Assembly (NCBI GenBank): GCA_017305195.1
Contig: JAFKMU010000053.1
Location: 1-64,000 of the forward strand
From: Verrucomicrobiota bacterium
GTDB taxonomy: Bacteria; Verrucomicrobiota; Verrucomicrobiia; Chthoniobacterales; Terrimicrobiaceae
DNA length: 64,000 nucleotides
Direction of reading: 5' to 3'
In this document: positions 46,083 through 54,454 of the stretch, piece after piece
How the letters are laid out: the number at the start of each line of letters is the position of its first letter
Position numbering within the stretch: the stretch's first letter is position 1
Translations under genes and position numbers: made by a program
Notes under the pieces: model-generated
Told to the model about the DNA's origin: nothing
Seen by the model: the letters and a program-made list of their open reading frames with translations, nothing else
Database searches by the model: none

Positions 46083-46460
46083 CTAGGCGGCGGCCGGAGC
46101 CTTGGCGTCGTAAGCAGCCTTCGCCTGGGCGACGATCTGCTTGAAGGTTGCCTCGTCCGTCACGGCGAGATCAGCGAGGACCTTGCGGTCGAGCGTGATG
46201 CCGGCGGCCTTGAGGCCTTCGATGAAGCGGCTGTAGGTGATGCCCTCTGCACGCACGGCGGCGTTGAGACGGGTGATCCACAGGGCGCGGATATTCCGCT
46301 TCCGGGTCTTGCGGTCACGATAGGCCCAGTATTTGGCCTTCATGCGCGCATCCTTGGCGTAGCGGAAGAGCTTGGAACGACGACCGCGGTAACCCTTGGC
46401 GTCCTTGATGACCCGCTTGCGACGAGCGCGGCTGGCGGGCGAGTTTGTTGCACGTGGCAT
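46083..46460 (-). CDS. rplT: 50S ribosomal protein L20
   Basis: 125 residues, standard L20. The N-terminal [21 protein letters not shown] arm and the globular [21 protein letters not shown] motif are diagnostic. It binds 23S rRNA early in 50S assembly and in other bacteria represses its own operon. It follows rpmI after 125 bases, a longer spacer than usual. Confidence 0.97.
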   Translation of the reverse strand: MPRATNSPASRARRKRVIKDAKGYRGRRSKLFRYAKDARMKAKYWAYRDRKTRKRNIRALWITRLNAAVRAEGITYSRFIEGLKAAGITLDRKVLADLAVTDEATFKQIVAQAKAAYDAKAPAAA

Positions 46461-46585
46461 TTTTTCTTCCCGAGGCTGTGAGACCTCGAGCTCCTTGGAA
46501 CCAGCTGTTTTATTTTGCGATCCGGGGACTCACCAGTTCCGTAATCCCCACCCGGAGGCGGGGAAGTCCATCGGATCGATGCTAC

Positions 46586-46795
46586 TTACGCAAACGGCAG
46601 ATTTGCCTTGATGCGGGCCACATCGGTGTCGTGCACCACTGCGGCTTTAGACAGCTTGCGTTTCCGCTTGGCTGACTTGCACTCAAGCAAATGCCGGCGG
46701 CTGCTGCGCGTACGAATCACCTTTCCTTTGGCGGTGACCTTGAAGCGCTTGGCAACCGATTTGCGCGTCTTGCTGCGTGCGATTGGCTTTGGCAT
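46586..46795 (-). CDS. rpmI: 50S ribosomal protein L35
   Basis: 69 residues. Highly basic, with the family start MPKPIARSKTRKSVAKRF and the KVIRTRSSRRHLL segment. Part of the large ribosomal subunit. infC, usually the gene before it, is not here; the gene upstream is an unrelated ATP-grasp-like gene. The promoter must lie in 46796-46895. Confidence 0.97.
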   Translation of the reverse strand: MPKPIARSKTRKSVAKRFKVTAKGKVIRTRSSRRHLLECKSAKRKRKLSKAAVVHDTDVARIKANLPFA

Positions 46796-46895
46796 GGGAA
46801 GGTGTGGAAACTAGCTGTTCTGTACCGAGTAGCAAACAAATTCTTTCACCCCGAGCTGGAGGGAAAGAATGCTCTCTCCTCTGGCCCGAGGAGGT

Positions 46896-48209
46896 CTATA
46901 TCTCGGGCGGCGCCACGGCGGCCGGTACCAGAATGGCGTCCGTCATGCCGTGGATGAGCTTTTTGTCATCCGGGACGATCGTGGTCAGAGCACCGCCGCA
47001 TGTCGTTTCCGACTCTCCGACGAAGTAATACGGGCAGAGCCGCACCCGACCGCGCATCCGGCGCAGTTCACCGGTGTTTTCATCGAGGTAATCGTGATTC
47101 ACCAGACGACCGGGGTGGAACTGCTGGAGGATGTGGGGGCGACTCTCGTAATCCGCCAGAGCTGCCTGCAACTCGTGCTGCCATTGTGCCTGCGGAAGGT
47201 CCTGGGCCACAACGACTCCTCGCGAACCCCAGGCAGTCTCGGAGAAGCCACTGATCTTGAGAATAAGCGAGCGTTGCTTCTGGCTGAACTTGCCAACTTC
47301 CTCCCAGGAATGCACATCGAGGCGAGGCAGCACGGCATGAAACGGCAGCGGTTCCGGATTGGCCAGCCATGTGTAGGGAATGACCTTGCGCAGGGCGAGC
47401 AGGTTGCGTTCGCCCAGCTCGCGCAACCAGAATTGCTCCAGCGGCTTGAGCCAGAACAGGGCAAACCAGAGCTTCTCCTCCAGGTAGGTTTTGAACGGTG
47501 GCGTCACATGGACCTCGCCCGCGAGAGCCATTTCGCGAAGCTGGGTCGACGAGCGGACATTCGCCAGGTCAAAAAGCTCAAAGAACCGGTAGACATTCTT
47601 TTGCCAGTCGTCCCGGGGCGCATCCTCCACCACCCGCCAGCTGCCGATCTGGCTGTGCGTTTTGTTGAGACGGGCGGAAAGCCATTCCATCTCCGGGCGA
47701 TAGGTCGAAGCCTCCTCCGAGACAACGATATCGCCGCCCGGCAGGATCGAGGCAAAGCCGTCGAGCATTCCCTCGGGGCCGCCCAGGATCGTCTCCCCCT
47801 GCCCGGCGTAAACCTCGGCCAGCCATGCGGTGAGCCCGATGCCTCCTGGTACGTTGTCCAGCTCGGCAATGACGAAACCGTCGTCCGTCAGGATGATATC
47901 CGGCCGAATGACCCTCGGGGTATCCATCGCGAAAATCTTCTCTCTCTGGATCGCCACCAGATCAGCGGGTTTGCCCCGCTCCAGGAGATCGGCAATCCAG
48001 GAGGGCTGCCTGCCCGCAATGCTGAAGCGGTAGAGCTGATTGCACGCGCGGACAAATTTGGTCAGGCGATAGCCCAGCTTGTTGAGCTCCTCGACAAAAT
48101 CCTCATCCAGGGGGAAGGCGGAAGGCGCGACGCGCCAGGACTTCTCATGAAAAAGCCCGCCCTCCGGCAGGGCGTCCCGAATGCTTTGGGCCGTGGAAAG
48201 CGTGCTCAT
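46896..48209 (-). CDS. Large conserved hypothetical protein, probably ATP-grasp fold
   Basis: 437 residues from the ATG at 48209, which overlaps the ruvA stop (ATGA). The N-terminal half has RPDIILTDDGFVIAELDN, a pattern like the pre-ATP-grasp part of glutathionylspermidine-synthase-type ligases. The C-terminal half has SLILKISGFSETAWGSRGVV, resembling an ATP-grasp lysine strand and Gly loop, and ends with an acidic/polar tail. This fold call is an inference from weak similarity. If right, it is a carboxylate-amine ligase of unknown substrate. Translational coupling to ruvA does not explain its role. Confidence 0.6.
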   Translation of the reverse strand: MSTLSTAQSIRDALPEGGLFHEKSWRVAPSAFPLDEDFVEELNKLGYRLTKFVRACNQLYRFSIAGRQPSWIADLLERGKPADLVAIQREKIFAMDTPRVIRPDIILTDDGFVIAELDNVPGGIGLTAWLAEVYAGQGETILGGPEGMLDGFASILPGGDIVVSEEASTYRPEMEWLSARLNKTHSQIGSWRVVEDAPRDDWQKNVYRFFELFDLANVRSSTQLREMALAGEVHVTPPFKTYLEEKLWFALFWLKPLEQFWLRELGERNLLALRKVIPYTWLANPEPLPFHAVLPRLDVHSWEEVGKFSQKQRSLILKISGFSETAWGSRGVVVAQDLPQAQWQHELQAALADYESRPHILQQFHPGRLVNHDYLDENTGELRRMRGRVRLCPYYFVGESETTCGGALTTIVPDDKKLIHGMTDAILVPAAVAPPEI

Positions 48210-48814
48210 ATGAGGTAACGAAGCGACTGGCGGATCAACTCCTCGGCATCCCCGGCAGCCGCTGGCGTCTTGTCGAGAACCTGCTTGACTGCCTTGTGCG
48301 CGTCGACCTGCTTGTAGCCAAGAGAAATCAGGGCCAGCACGGCGTCGTGAATGGCATGGTCGCGCAAGCCCGGGGCATTCTCTGCGCTGGCCGCTTCCCA
48401 TTCCGCGGCCACGCCAACCTTGTCTTTCAACTCCAGCACCATGCGCTCGGCCGTTTTCTTTCCCACCCCGCTGATGCGGGAAATGGCGACGATATCCCCG
48501 GCCACGACCGCCGCCTTGAAGGACTCGACACTCATTCCGCTGAGCACGGCCAGGCCCATCTTGGGGCCGACGCCAGTGACGTGATTAACGAGCAACCGAA
48601 ACAGATCCCGCTCCCCGGCCGTGACAAAACCGTAAAGGACATGAGCGTCCTCCCTCACCGCGAGATGCGTGAGGATGCGGGTCTTCGTTCCGACCTGGGG
48701 CAGCTTCTCAAAACTTGATAGCGGAATCATGACATGGTAGCCGACTCCATGAACATTGATAACGAGGTGCGTAGGCAGGGCCTCGGCGAGTTCGCCTTCC
48801 AAAAATGCGATCAT
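48206..48814 (-). CDS. ruvA: Holliday junction helicase accessory subunit
   Basis: 202 residues. RuvA binds four-way junctions and loads RuvB. The N-terminal OB domain (MIAFLEGELAEALPTHLVIN, then VHGVGYHVMIPLSSF) is followed by two helix-hairpin-helix motifs (VTGVGPKMGLAVLSG and ISGVGKKTAERMVLELKDK) and the C-terminal RuvB-contact domain. The ATG at 48814 overlaps the divergent secreted-protein ATG. ruvB and ruvC are not in this window. Confidence 0.96.
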   Translation of the reverse strand: MIAFLEGELAEALPTHLVINVHGVGYHVMIPLSSFEKLPQVGTKTRILTHLAVREDAHVLYGFVTAGERDLFRLLVNHVTGVGPKMGLAVLSGMSVESFKAAVVAGDIVAISRISGVGKKTAERMVLELKDKVGVAAEWEAASAENAPGLRDHAIHDAVLALISLGYKQVDAHKAVKQVLDKTPAAAGDAEELIRQSLRYLI

Positions 48815-49427
48815 GATCAAGGCTCCCTGTAGCAGACATCTCCAAAAACTCAAATCCACTATCGCGGTACTCGTCATTACCGTGACCGCCGCCTCGGCTG
48901 CGGATGAACCGTGGCGGCTCCTGATTGAGCCCAACTTCGAGCGCCATGATGCCGAGTGGCCTATCCCGGGAGCAGAGCGCACCGTGCTGGTCCCAGCGCG
49001 TCTGATCAAGGACGAGCTGAAGCCGCTCAGCCGCGGCGAGGTCAAGGAACTGAATGTCACCCGCAAGGATATCCTGGCCCAAGCCCTCCCCGCAGCCTCC
49101 GAGGTGCTCAAGGGGTTGAAGCCAAATTACGTGCGCGATGCCAATGGCGTCATCGTCTACGCCGCACTGCAATCCGACAGTCCTCTCACCGCCTCGGCCG
49201 TGCTGGCGCCGGAGTTCTCCACGATGTTCGACAAGAAACTCGGCCCCGAGGTGCTGGTCGCCATTCCCTCGCGGTATTCCATCTACGTATTTCCCAAGCT
49301 CTCATCCGTCGCCCAGGAGATGGCGGAAACCATCATCCTGGAATACGAGGCCTCCCCCTACCCGGTCTCCCGGGAGCTTTTTTCTTTTGTGAAGGGTCGT
49401 TTCGTCGCCGTCGGGCGTTACCGCTGA
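48813..49427 (+). CDS. Secreted hypothetical protein
   Basis: 204 residues from the ATG at 48813, chosen because it opens the signal peptide: a basic N-terminus, then STIAVLVITVTAASAADE near residues 17-34. The mature domain is rich in Leu, Val and Pro, with FSTMFDKKLGPEVLVAIPSR and a C-terminal VSRELFSFVKGRFVAVG. No family is certain. The ATG shares two bases with the ruvA ATG on the other strand. The hpt gene begins 6 bases past its stop, so the two are likely co-transcribed. Confidence 0.6.
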   Translation: MIKAPCSRHLQKLKSTIAVLVITVTAASAADEPWRLLIEPNFERHDAEWPIPGAERTVLVPARLIKDELKPLSRGEVKELNVTRKDILAQALPAASEVLKGLKPNYVRDANGVIVYAALQSDSPLTASAVLAPEFSTMFDKKLGPEVLVAIPSRYSIYVFPKLSSVAQEMAETIILEYEASPYPVSRELFSFVKGRFVAVGRYR

Positions 49428-49433
49428 AAAATC

Positions 49434-49985
49434 ATGATACAAGACATCTCTGAAGTCCTTTTCGACGAGGCAACCATCCTCCACCGGCTCGACACCCTGG
49501 CCCGGAAGATCTCTGCGGAATACGAGGGCAAGGATCTCACCGTGGTGGCGCTGCTGACTGGCAGCGTGATCTTCATGGCGGATTTATTGCGCCGCATTCC
49601 GCTGCCTCTCCAGGTCGACTGCCTGGCCGTTTCGAGCTATCATGGAACTCAAAGCAAGGGCACGGTGACCTTTCGCCAAACTCCGGTAGCCGATCTGAGC
49701 AACCGCCATGTCCTGATCCTCGATGACATCCTGGACACCGGGATAACCCTGCGGACGGTGCTGGATCATTTTGCCAAGGACAAGACCATCCTGAGCCTCA
49801 AATCCTGCGTGCTCCTGCGCAAGCTGATCGAGCAGCCGAGAAAGGCCGAGGCGGATTTTGTCGCCTTCGACATTCCGAACGCTTTCGTCGTCGGCTATGG
49901 TCTCGACTACAACGAACGCTACCGGAATCTTCCGCTGGTGGGAGTCCTCAGTCCGGAGGCGATTACTCGCTACGCGAAGGAATAA
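49434..49985 (+). CDS. hpt: Hypoxanthine phosphoribosyltransferase
   Basis: 183 residues. Purine salvage enzyme converting hypoxanthine and guanine with PRPP to IMP and GMP. The PRPP loop HVLILDDILDTGITLRTVLD near residues 90-109 and the early LTGSVIFMADLLRR segment are diagnostic. The end VGYGLDYNERYRNLPLVGVL also matches the family. It probably shares a transcript with the secreted protein upstream. Confidence 0.95.
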   Translation: MIQDISEVLFDEATILHRLDTLARKISAEYEGKDLTVVALLTGSVIFMADLLRRIPLPLQVDCLAVSSYHGTQSKGTVTFRQTPVADLSNRHVLILDDILDTGITLRTVLDHFAKDKTILSLKSCVLLRKLIEQPRKAEADFVAFDIPNAFVVGYGLDYNERYRNLPLVGVLSPEAITRYAKE

Positions 49986-50002
49986 CCCGCCTCGCGAACG
50001 CC

Positions 50003-50515
50003 CTAAAGCGTCGGCGTAAGGGCAAAGGTGTAGTAGGCGGCAACCCCGGCGGAAACAAATGCCAGGGCGGCAAGCACGTAAAGAGCCATGCCAGCGATGT
50101 CCTTCTTCTCGACATTCCGAGGAATGGGCGAGGTGCTGATAAAGTTTGCCGGGCGGGCGCTTTGCTGGGCGACCTCTGCCATCTTGCTCGATTTGCTCGA
50201 GGGCAGCGGCTGGGAGGCGCCGCTCTCTTCCTCCCCCTGGTACACGGCCGGGATGCGACCGAAACGAATCTCGTCGCCGTGCTTCAGGATGGAGTCGGTC
50301 ACCTGCTCTTCGTTGACGAAGGTGCCATTGGTCGAGCCAAGGTCATGCAGGTGGTACTCGCCGTTTTCAAGAACGAGCTCCGCATGATGGCTCGATACCG
50401 AACCATCATCGATTTGCAGGGCGTTGTCGGCCAGGCGACCTACCGTAATCTTGTCCTCGGTAAGATCGTGGGAAATCTTGTTCTCCTCCGAGAGAAAGAC
50501 CTGAATCTGGGGCAT
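50003..50515 (-). CDS. Membrane-anchored FHA-domain protein
   Basis: 170 residues. The FHA domain (about 10-90) shows the phosphothreonine-binding residues in GRLADNALQ (GR at 26-27), SSHHAEL (41-47) and DLGSTNGTFVN (58-68). A linker and one C-terminal helix (LYVLAALAFVSAGVAAYYTF) anchor it with the FHA domain in the cytoplasm. It probably reads Ser/Thr phosphorylation; no kinase gene is adjacent. carA is next upstream on the same strand, 9 bases away. Confidence 0.88.
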   Translation of the reverse strand: MPQIQVFLSEENKISHDLTEDKITVGRLADNALQIDDGSVSSHHAELVLENGEYHLHDLGSTNGTFVNEEQVTDSILKHGDEIRFGRIPAVYQGEEESGASQPLPSSKSSKMAEVAQQSARPANFISTSPIPRNVEKKDIAGMALYVLAALAFVSAGVAAYYTFALTPTL

Positions 50516-50524
50516 GGCGTACTA

Positions 50525-51706
50525 CTAGGCGGAATTCTTGTGCCGGGCAACCTCTTTGGAGAACTCGGCAAAGAAATACGACGCATCGTGCGGCCCGGGT
50601 GAGGCCTCCGGGTGATACTGGACGCTGAAGGCTGGCTGTTCCTTGTGGCGCAACCCGGCGACAGTGCCGTCATTGAGATTCACATGGGTGACCTCGACAT
50701 CGCCCGGCAGCGAGTCCGGATCGACCGCGTAGCCGTGGTTCTGCGAGGTAATGGCCACCTTGCCCGAGCGGAGATCCTGCACGGGCTGGTTCGCCCCGCG
50801 GTGGCCGAACTTCAGCTTGAATGTCTTGCCTCCCAGGGCGAGCGCGAGGATCTGATGCCCAAGGCAGATGCCAAAGATCGGCTTCTTGCCGACGATCTCC
50901 CGTACCGTGGCGTGAGCATACTCAAGAGCCGCCGGGTCTCCGGGGCCGTTCGAGAGAAAGACGCCGTCAGGGTTCTGGGCCAGCACCTCCGAGGCCGGAG
51001 TGGAGGCCGGGACGACGGTAACGTCGAACCCATGCCGCCGCAGCGAGCGGAGGATGTTCTTCTTCATGCCGAAGTCATAGGCGACGATCCGGTGCTCGGC
51101 CGGGGGCAGTTCCTCAAAGATATTTCCCTTTCCGTCCATGACGACCTTTTGGGAGAATTCCGCCTTGGCGCAAACCCACTTGCCGCTCTGGAGGGAATTG
51201 GGGTCCCACTGGTAGGATGCCGACGGCGTTACCTCCTGGACGAAATCGATGCCGTCATAGGAAGCCTCGCGGGCCATGCGTACGGCGTCCTCGTCGGAAA
51301 CCTCGCCAACGATAATGGCTGCGCGGAGCGAACCGCCGGTGCGCAGTTTGCGTGTGAGGGCGCGCGTATCGATGCCTTGGATGCCGGGAATGCCGTTTTT
51401 CTCCAGATACTCAGGCAGCGTGCTCTGGGCTCGCCAGTTGCTCGGGATGGCGCTGAGCTCCTCGATGACAAATCCGCGCACGTGAGGCGTCTCGCTCTCC
51501 ACATCGGTGAAATTGATGCCGTAGTTGCCAATCAACGGATACGTCATGGCGACGATCTGGCCACGATACGACGGATCGGTCAGGATTTCCTGATACCCGG
51601 TCATGGAGGTGTTGAAACAGATTTCCCCCGCTTGGTTTACCTTCGCGCCAAATGATTCGCCCCGAAAAATCGTCCCGTCTTCCAAGGCCAAAACCGCTTT
51701 CGTCAT
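50525..51706 (-). CDS. carA: Carbamoyl-phosphate synthase small (glutaminase) subunit
   Basis: 393 residues. The N-terminal structural domain begins [18 protein letters not shown]; the class I glutamine amidotransferase has the nucleophile Cys in [16 protein letters not shown] and the His/Glu pair in [13 protein letters not shown]. It supplies ammonia for carbamoyl phosphate used in arginine and pyrimidine synthesis. carB is not seen in the window. The ATG at 51706 is preferred to an earlier one in a polar leader. Confidence 0.96.
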   Translation of the reverse strand: MTKAVLALEDGTIFRGESFGAKVNQAGEICFNTSMTGYQEILTDPSYRGQIVAMTYPLIGNYGINFTDVESETPHVRGFVIEELSAIPSNWRAQSTLPEYLEKNGIPGIQGIDTRALTRKLRTGGSLRAAIIVGEVSDEDAVRMAREASYDGIDFVQEVTPSASYQWDPNSLQSGKWVCAKAEFSQKVVMDGKGNIFEELPPAEHRIVAYDFGMKKNILRSLRRHGFDVTVVPASTPASEVLAQNPDGVFLSNGPGDPAALEYAHATVREIVGKKPIFGICLGHQILALALGGKTFKLKFGHRGANQPVQDLRSGKVAITSQNHGYAVDPDSLPGDVEVTHVNLNDGTVAGLRHKEQPAFSVQYHPEASPGPHDASYFFAEFSKEVARHKNSA

Positions 51707-51947
51707 AAAGGGATATGAAAGCGGCAATCCGGCGGTACGAAAAGGGGATTTTTGCACCCGATTTTATGCTCCGGAAAACCTCTCCCCCCCGCACGGAGAG
51801 TTCGTCGTTGTCAGAGCCCGTGATCGGGTCTACCTTGGGAGCAATCGAGTTCCGCCATGAGGAATCGTGAGTCCAACTATCATCGAGCGCAGGCGACCAT
51901 TCCCGGTGCAGCGCCCGATATATCAGCAACCTGAGACATCCAACGCC

Positions 51948-52310
51948 ATGAGCAATCCCATACCTGAAGAAATCGGCACGACCTCCACGGAATTCGACGA
52001 AACGCCGCCTCCGGCCTGCAAATGCGTCGAGGGAGCAAAGAGCGCCTACGCCGCCAGCCGCAAATACGTGCGGGAGAATCCCCTGCCAGTCATCGCCGGG
52101 GCTTTCGCACTGGGGCTCGGACTCGGCTACCTGCTGAGCCAACGCGAAGAAAAGGAAAAAGACACGGCTCAGGCGGCCCGCGACCTTCTCGATACGGCCT
52201 ACTCCGAACTGCGGGAAAAGCTCCCCCAGTTGAAACAGCGGTACGCCGAAACGCAGTCCAACCTTGTCGGGCAAGCCCAGGCTCTCGGCAGCAAGCTGAA
52301 ATGGTGGTAA
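51948..52310 (+). CDS. DUF883-like (ElaB/YqjD) membrane protein
   Basis: 120 residues from the ATG at 51948; a GTG at 51867 would add a polar leader. A segment YVRENPLPVIAGAFALGLGL, near residues 45-64, matches the C-terminal membrane anchor of YqjD/ElaB-type stress proteins, followed here by a coiled-coil tail (REKLPQLKQRYAETQSNLVG). The family is associated with the inner membrane and stationary phase or osmotic stress. The following small membrane protein begins 3 bases after the stop. Confidence 0.6.
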   Translation: MSNPIPEEIGTTSTEFDETPPPACKCVEGAKSAYAASRKYVRENPLPVIAGAFALGLGLGYLLSQREEKEKDTAQAARDLLDTAYSELREKLPQLKQRYAETQSNLVGQAQALGSKLKWW

Positions 52311-52313
52311 GAT

Positions 52314-52655
52314 ATGAGCGCCTCAATCGATGATACTCTCGGCAAGGGGGTGCAGAACGCCTGCAAGGCGCTCGATGCCACTTGCAAAGATTGCGAAGAG
52401 CAGATCCGTAGCGCTCCCCTCGCCGCTGTGGTGGTCGCAGCGCTGATCGGCTACGTCCTCCACTTTCTGCCCATCGGGCTGATCGTCCGGCTCAAGATCC
52501 GTATCTTCCTGGCTTTGTTAAAACCGGCGCTGCTTCTCTTCGGAGCCTACAAGCTCTATGAGTTCATCGCCGCCCAGGTGCAGGCCAACTCCCGGCCGCT
52601 GGTCGAGGGCGCCCACGAGCCGGTGATCGATTCGCCCACCGGCCCCGCCGCTTAA
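52314..52655 (+). CDS. Small membrane protein of unknown function
   Basis: 113 residues. Two hydrophobic segments (about 34-58 and 65-80) follow a polar N-terminus with CKDC-like cysteines (DATCKDCEEQ). The tail is polar. It starts 3 bases past the DUF883-like gene and is clearly co-transcribed with it; a terminator follows. Confidence 0.6.
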   Translation: MSASIDDTLGKGVQNACKALDATCKDCEEQIRSAPLAAVVVAALIGYVLHFLPIGLIVRLKIRIFLALLKPALLLFGAYKLYEFIAAQVQANSRPLVEGAHEPVIDSPTGPAA

Positions 52656-52680
52656 CAAAACATCCTGCGGTGGAATTCCG

Positions 52681-52716
52681 GAAAGGCGGCCAGCGTCAGG
52701 CCGCCTTTCTTTTTTT
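52681..52716 (+). terminator. Strong Rho-independent terminator
   Basis: GAAAGGCGGCC (52681-52691) and GGCCGCCTTTC (52699-52709) give an 11-base-pair stem with a 7-base loop and a T tract (52710-52716). It lies 25 bases past the membrane-protein stop and overlaps the 3' end of the convergent CBS-domain gene. Confidence 0.9.
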
Positions 52717-53130
52717 CCCCGGGCGTGGATTCCCGGGAACAATCGGCTCAAGGGATCGCAGCGAAACCATTCCGACAATCCGCAGATCGCGATCCACGAC
52801 GGGCATGTGCTCGACGCCCTGCTCGGTCATGATCTTTCGCGCTTCATCGGGAGACTGGTCCTCGTAGCAATAAATCGCCCGTCCCAACCCCATCTCCCCG
52901 ATCGAGGTGGACTCGGGGTCATGGCCAAAGCGAGCCACTGAGCGATCCGGGTTCGGATCATCGATCCTCCCCACCAGGCGCTCATCCCGGGCCACGGGGA
53001 ATTTTTTCGTCCCGAGCCTCCGCAGCTTGTCTCCTGCGGTCTTGGCCGACGCCGCCACATCGATCGCGGAGGGATGAGCCGAAGCCATATCCCTTACCCG
53101 TCCCTTGCTGTTGGACTTCGAGTTCTTCAT
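52696..53130 (-). CDS. CBS-domain protein
   Basis: 144 residues. A pair of CBS motifs: the first around KKFPVARDERLVGRIDDPN, the second near SPDEARKIMTEQGVEHMPVV and GMVSLRSLEPI. CBS pairs usually bind adenine nucleotides and sense energy or ionic state. The ATG at 53130 or a second at 53088 (with an AAGGG site before it) could be the start. The C-terminal KKRKAA codons run into the convergent terminator. Confidence 0.85.
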   Translation of the reverse strand: MKNSKSNSKGRVRDMASAHPSAIDVAASAKTAGDKLRRLGTKKFPVARDERLVGRIDDPNPDRSVARFGHDPESTSIGEMGLGRAIYCYEDQSPDEARKIMTEQGVEHMPVVDRDLRIVGMVSLRSLEPIVPGNPRPGKKRKAA

Positions 53131-53263
53131 ACCAGCTGGAAACGGGGCTGCGCACGGCGGTGGTTCCCCGTTTTTACGCGCCCCCGGGCTTTTCGCATCG
53201 GGCCGGGGCACGATATCTCCATGGGGGAGCGTCCCGGCGACCGGGCTAAGCCGATTTCCCATC

Positions 53264-53629
53264 ATGGAAACGACAACTTTTTTGCCGCGTATTGCCTTGT
53301 TCATTCGAGATGGAGAGATTCTCGGCCAGCTCGAGGAGATTCTCCGCGACCACTACTCCAGTCTGCTGGTCGTCACCGAGCGCGAAAAGCTCAGGGAAAT
53401 CGACTCACCGATCATCGTGATCACCGACTCCATCGAGGAGGTCGCCCTGCTCAAGGACCTACCGCCAATCGACGGAACGGAGATACTGGTGATCGCCCGG
53501 GATGACGATGAGGAACTGCTCTCCGCCACGTTTGAAACAGGCGCAACGGATTACCTCGCCTACCCCTTCGCCCCGGCCGAGGTTGTTACCAAGACGGAGA
53601 AATACCTCATGCCGTTCCGGGACGAATAG
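53264..53629 (+). CDS. Receiver-like single-domain protein
   Basis: 121 residues from the ATG at 53264. Fold resembles a response-regulator receiver: a candidate phosphoacceptor D55 in IVITDSIEEV, D16 in the acidic region, and a final YLAYPFAPAEVV where the canonical Lys of 'KPF' is replaced by Tyr. The missing Lys suggests altered phospho-signalling. It is followed, 74 bases later, by a second small receiver gene. Confidence 0.7.
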   Translation: METTTFLPRIALFIRDGEILGQLEEILRDHYSSLLVVTEREKLREIDSPIIVITDSIEEVALLKDLPPIDGTEILVIARDDDEELLSATFETGATDYLAYPFAPAEVVTKTEKYLMPFRDE

Positions 53630-53703
53630 GTTGCCACCTATCATCGCAGCCCGATCTTTCCATTGGAACTCGCTCCGCGCAGGTCGTAGTATCCCGACGC
53701 GTC

Positions 53704-54087
53704 ATGGAAGATCGTGCAATGTCCATTTTTATCGTCGAAAATCACGAGGACACCCTCCAGTACCTGGGGCATTATCTTTCCATGGTCGGCCATACCGTGC
53801 GCAGCGCGCGCGACATGGCCTCCGCTCTCGATGACCTCAAGACCGCTCCGGCGGATGTGCTGATCTCCGATATCGGGCTGCCCGATGGAGACGGATGGGA
53901 ACTGATGCGCCGGATCAAGGAAACCGGTCGCGTTCCCTTCGGCATCGCAATGAGCGGCTATGGCATGCGCTCCGACAAGGAAAAGAGCCTCTCGGCGGGA
54001 TATCGCCATCATCTCGTCAAGCCATTCGGCCCTGATGAGCTGGAGGTCCTGCTGAAAGAGGCGGCTGCGGAGATCGCTCCTCGCTAG
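53704..54087 (+). CDS. Single-domain response regulator (CheY-like)
   Basis: 127 residues. Full receiver signature: E12 near the acidic pocket, phosphoacceptor D56 (ADVLISDIGLPDGDGWEL) and Lys in LVKPFGPDELE. There is no output domain, so it acts by protein contact or as a phosphate relay. A second ATG 15 bases in could also start it. It lies between the receiver-like gene and DUF1328; the kinase/regulator pair follows. Confidence 0.9.
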   Translation: MEDRAMSIFIVENHEDTLQYLGHYLSMVGHTVRSARDMASALDDLKTAPADVLISDIGLPDGDGWELMRRIKETGRVPFGIAMSGYGMRSDKEKSLSAGYRHHLVKPFGPDELEVLLKEAAAEIAPR

Positions 54088-54207
54088 CATTTTCCTCCCA
54101 CCCTCGGGCGAAAGCCTGAGCACCTTATCCGTAGCCTGCCCCGTGCGTTTTTCATACACGCGCATGGAATAGTCGGAACGATTTCCCAACAAAACGAAAG
54201 GAACACT

Positions 54208-54375
54208 ATGCTTAGTTGGGCACTCACATTCTTGATCGTGGCACTGGTGGCGGCGGCACTCGGATTCAGCGGTATTGCTGGTTCGGCGGCCTGGATTGCC
54301 CAGGTGCTGTTTGGGCTCTTCCTCATCCTCTTCATCATCTCCCTGATCTTCCGGGGACGCCCTCCGGTGGCCTGA
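54208..54375 (+). CDS. DUF1328 small membrane protein
   Basis: 55 residues with two hydrophobic helices. The reading starts [20 protein letters not shown] and continues through [12 protein letters not shown] to a short polar end RGRPPVA, matching the DUF1328 (YtjA) family. An AAAGGA site precedes the ATG by about 6 bases. DUF1328 proteins are widespread, often stress-induced, of unknown function. The 120 bases before it hold no other gene I can see. Confidence 0.85.
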   Translation: MLSWALTFLIVALVAAALGFSGIAGSAAWIAQVLFGLFLILFIISLIFRGRPPVA

Positions 54376-54454
54376 TGTCCGAGGACGGAGTTTCCTTCCC
54401 CTTGCCGGGAGGCGAGGCTTGTCTTCCCACCGCAGAACTGTTGCTCTGGTAGCA

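Noticed and set aside
46876..46893. Hairpin CTCCTC/GAGGAG after the ATP-grasp-like gene
   Set aside because: Only six pairs and no T-run; not strong enough to call a terminator.
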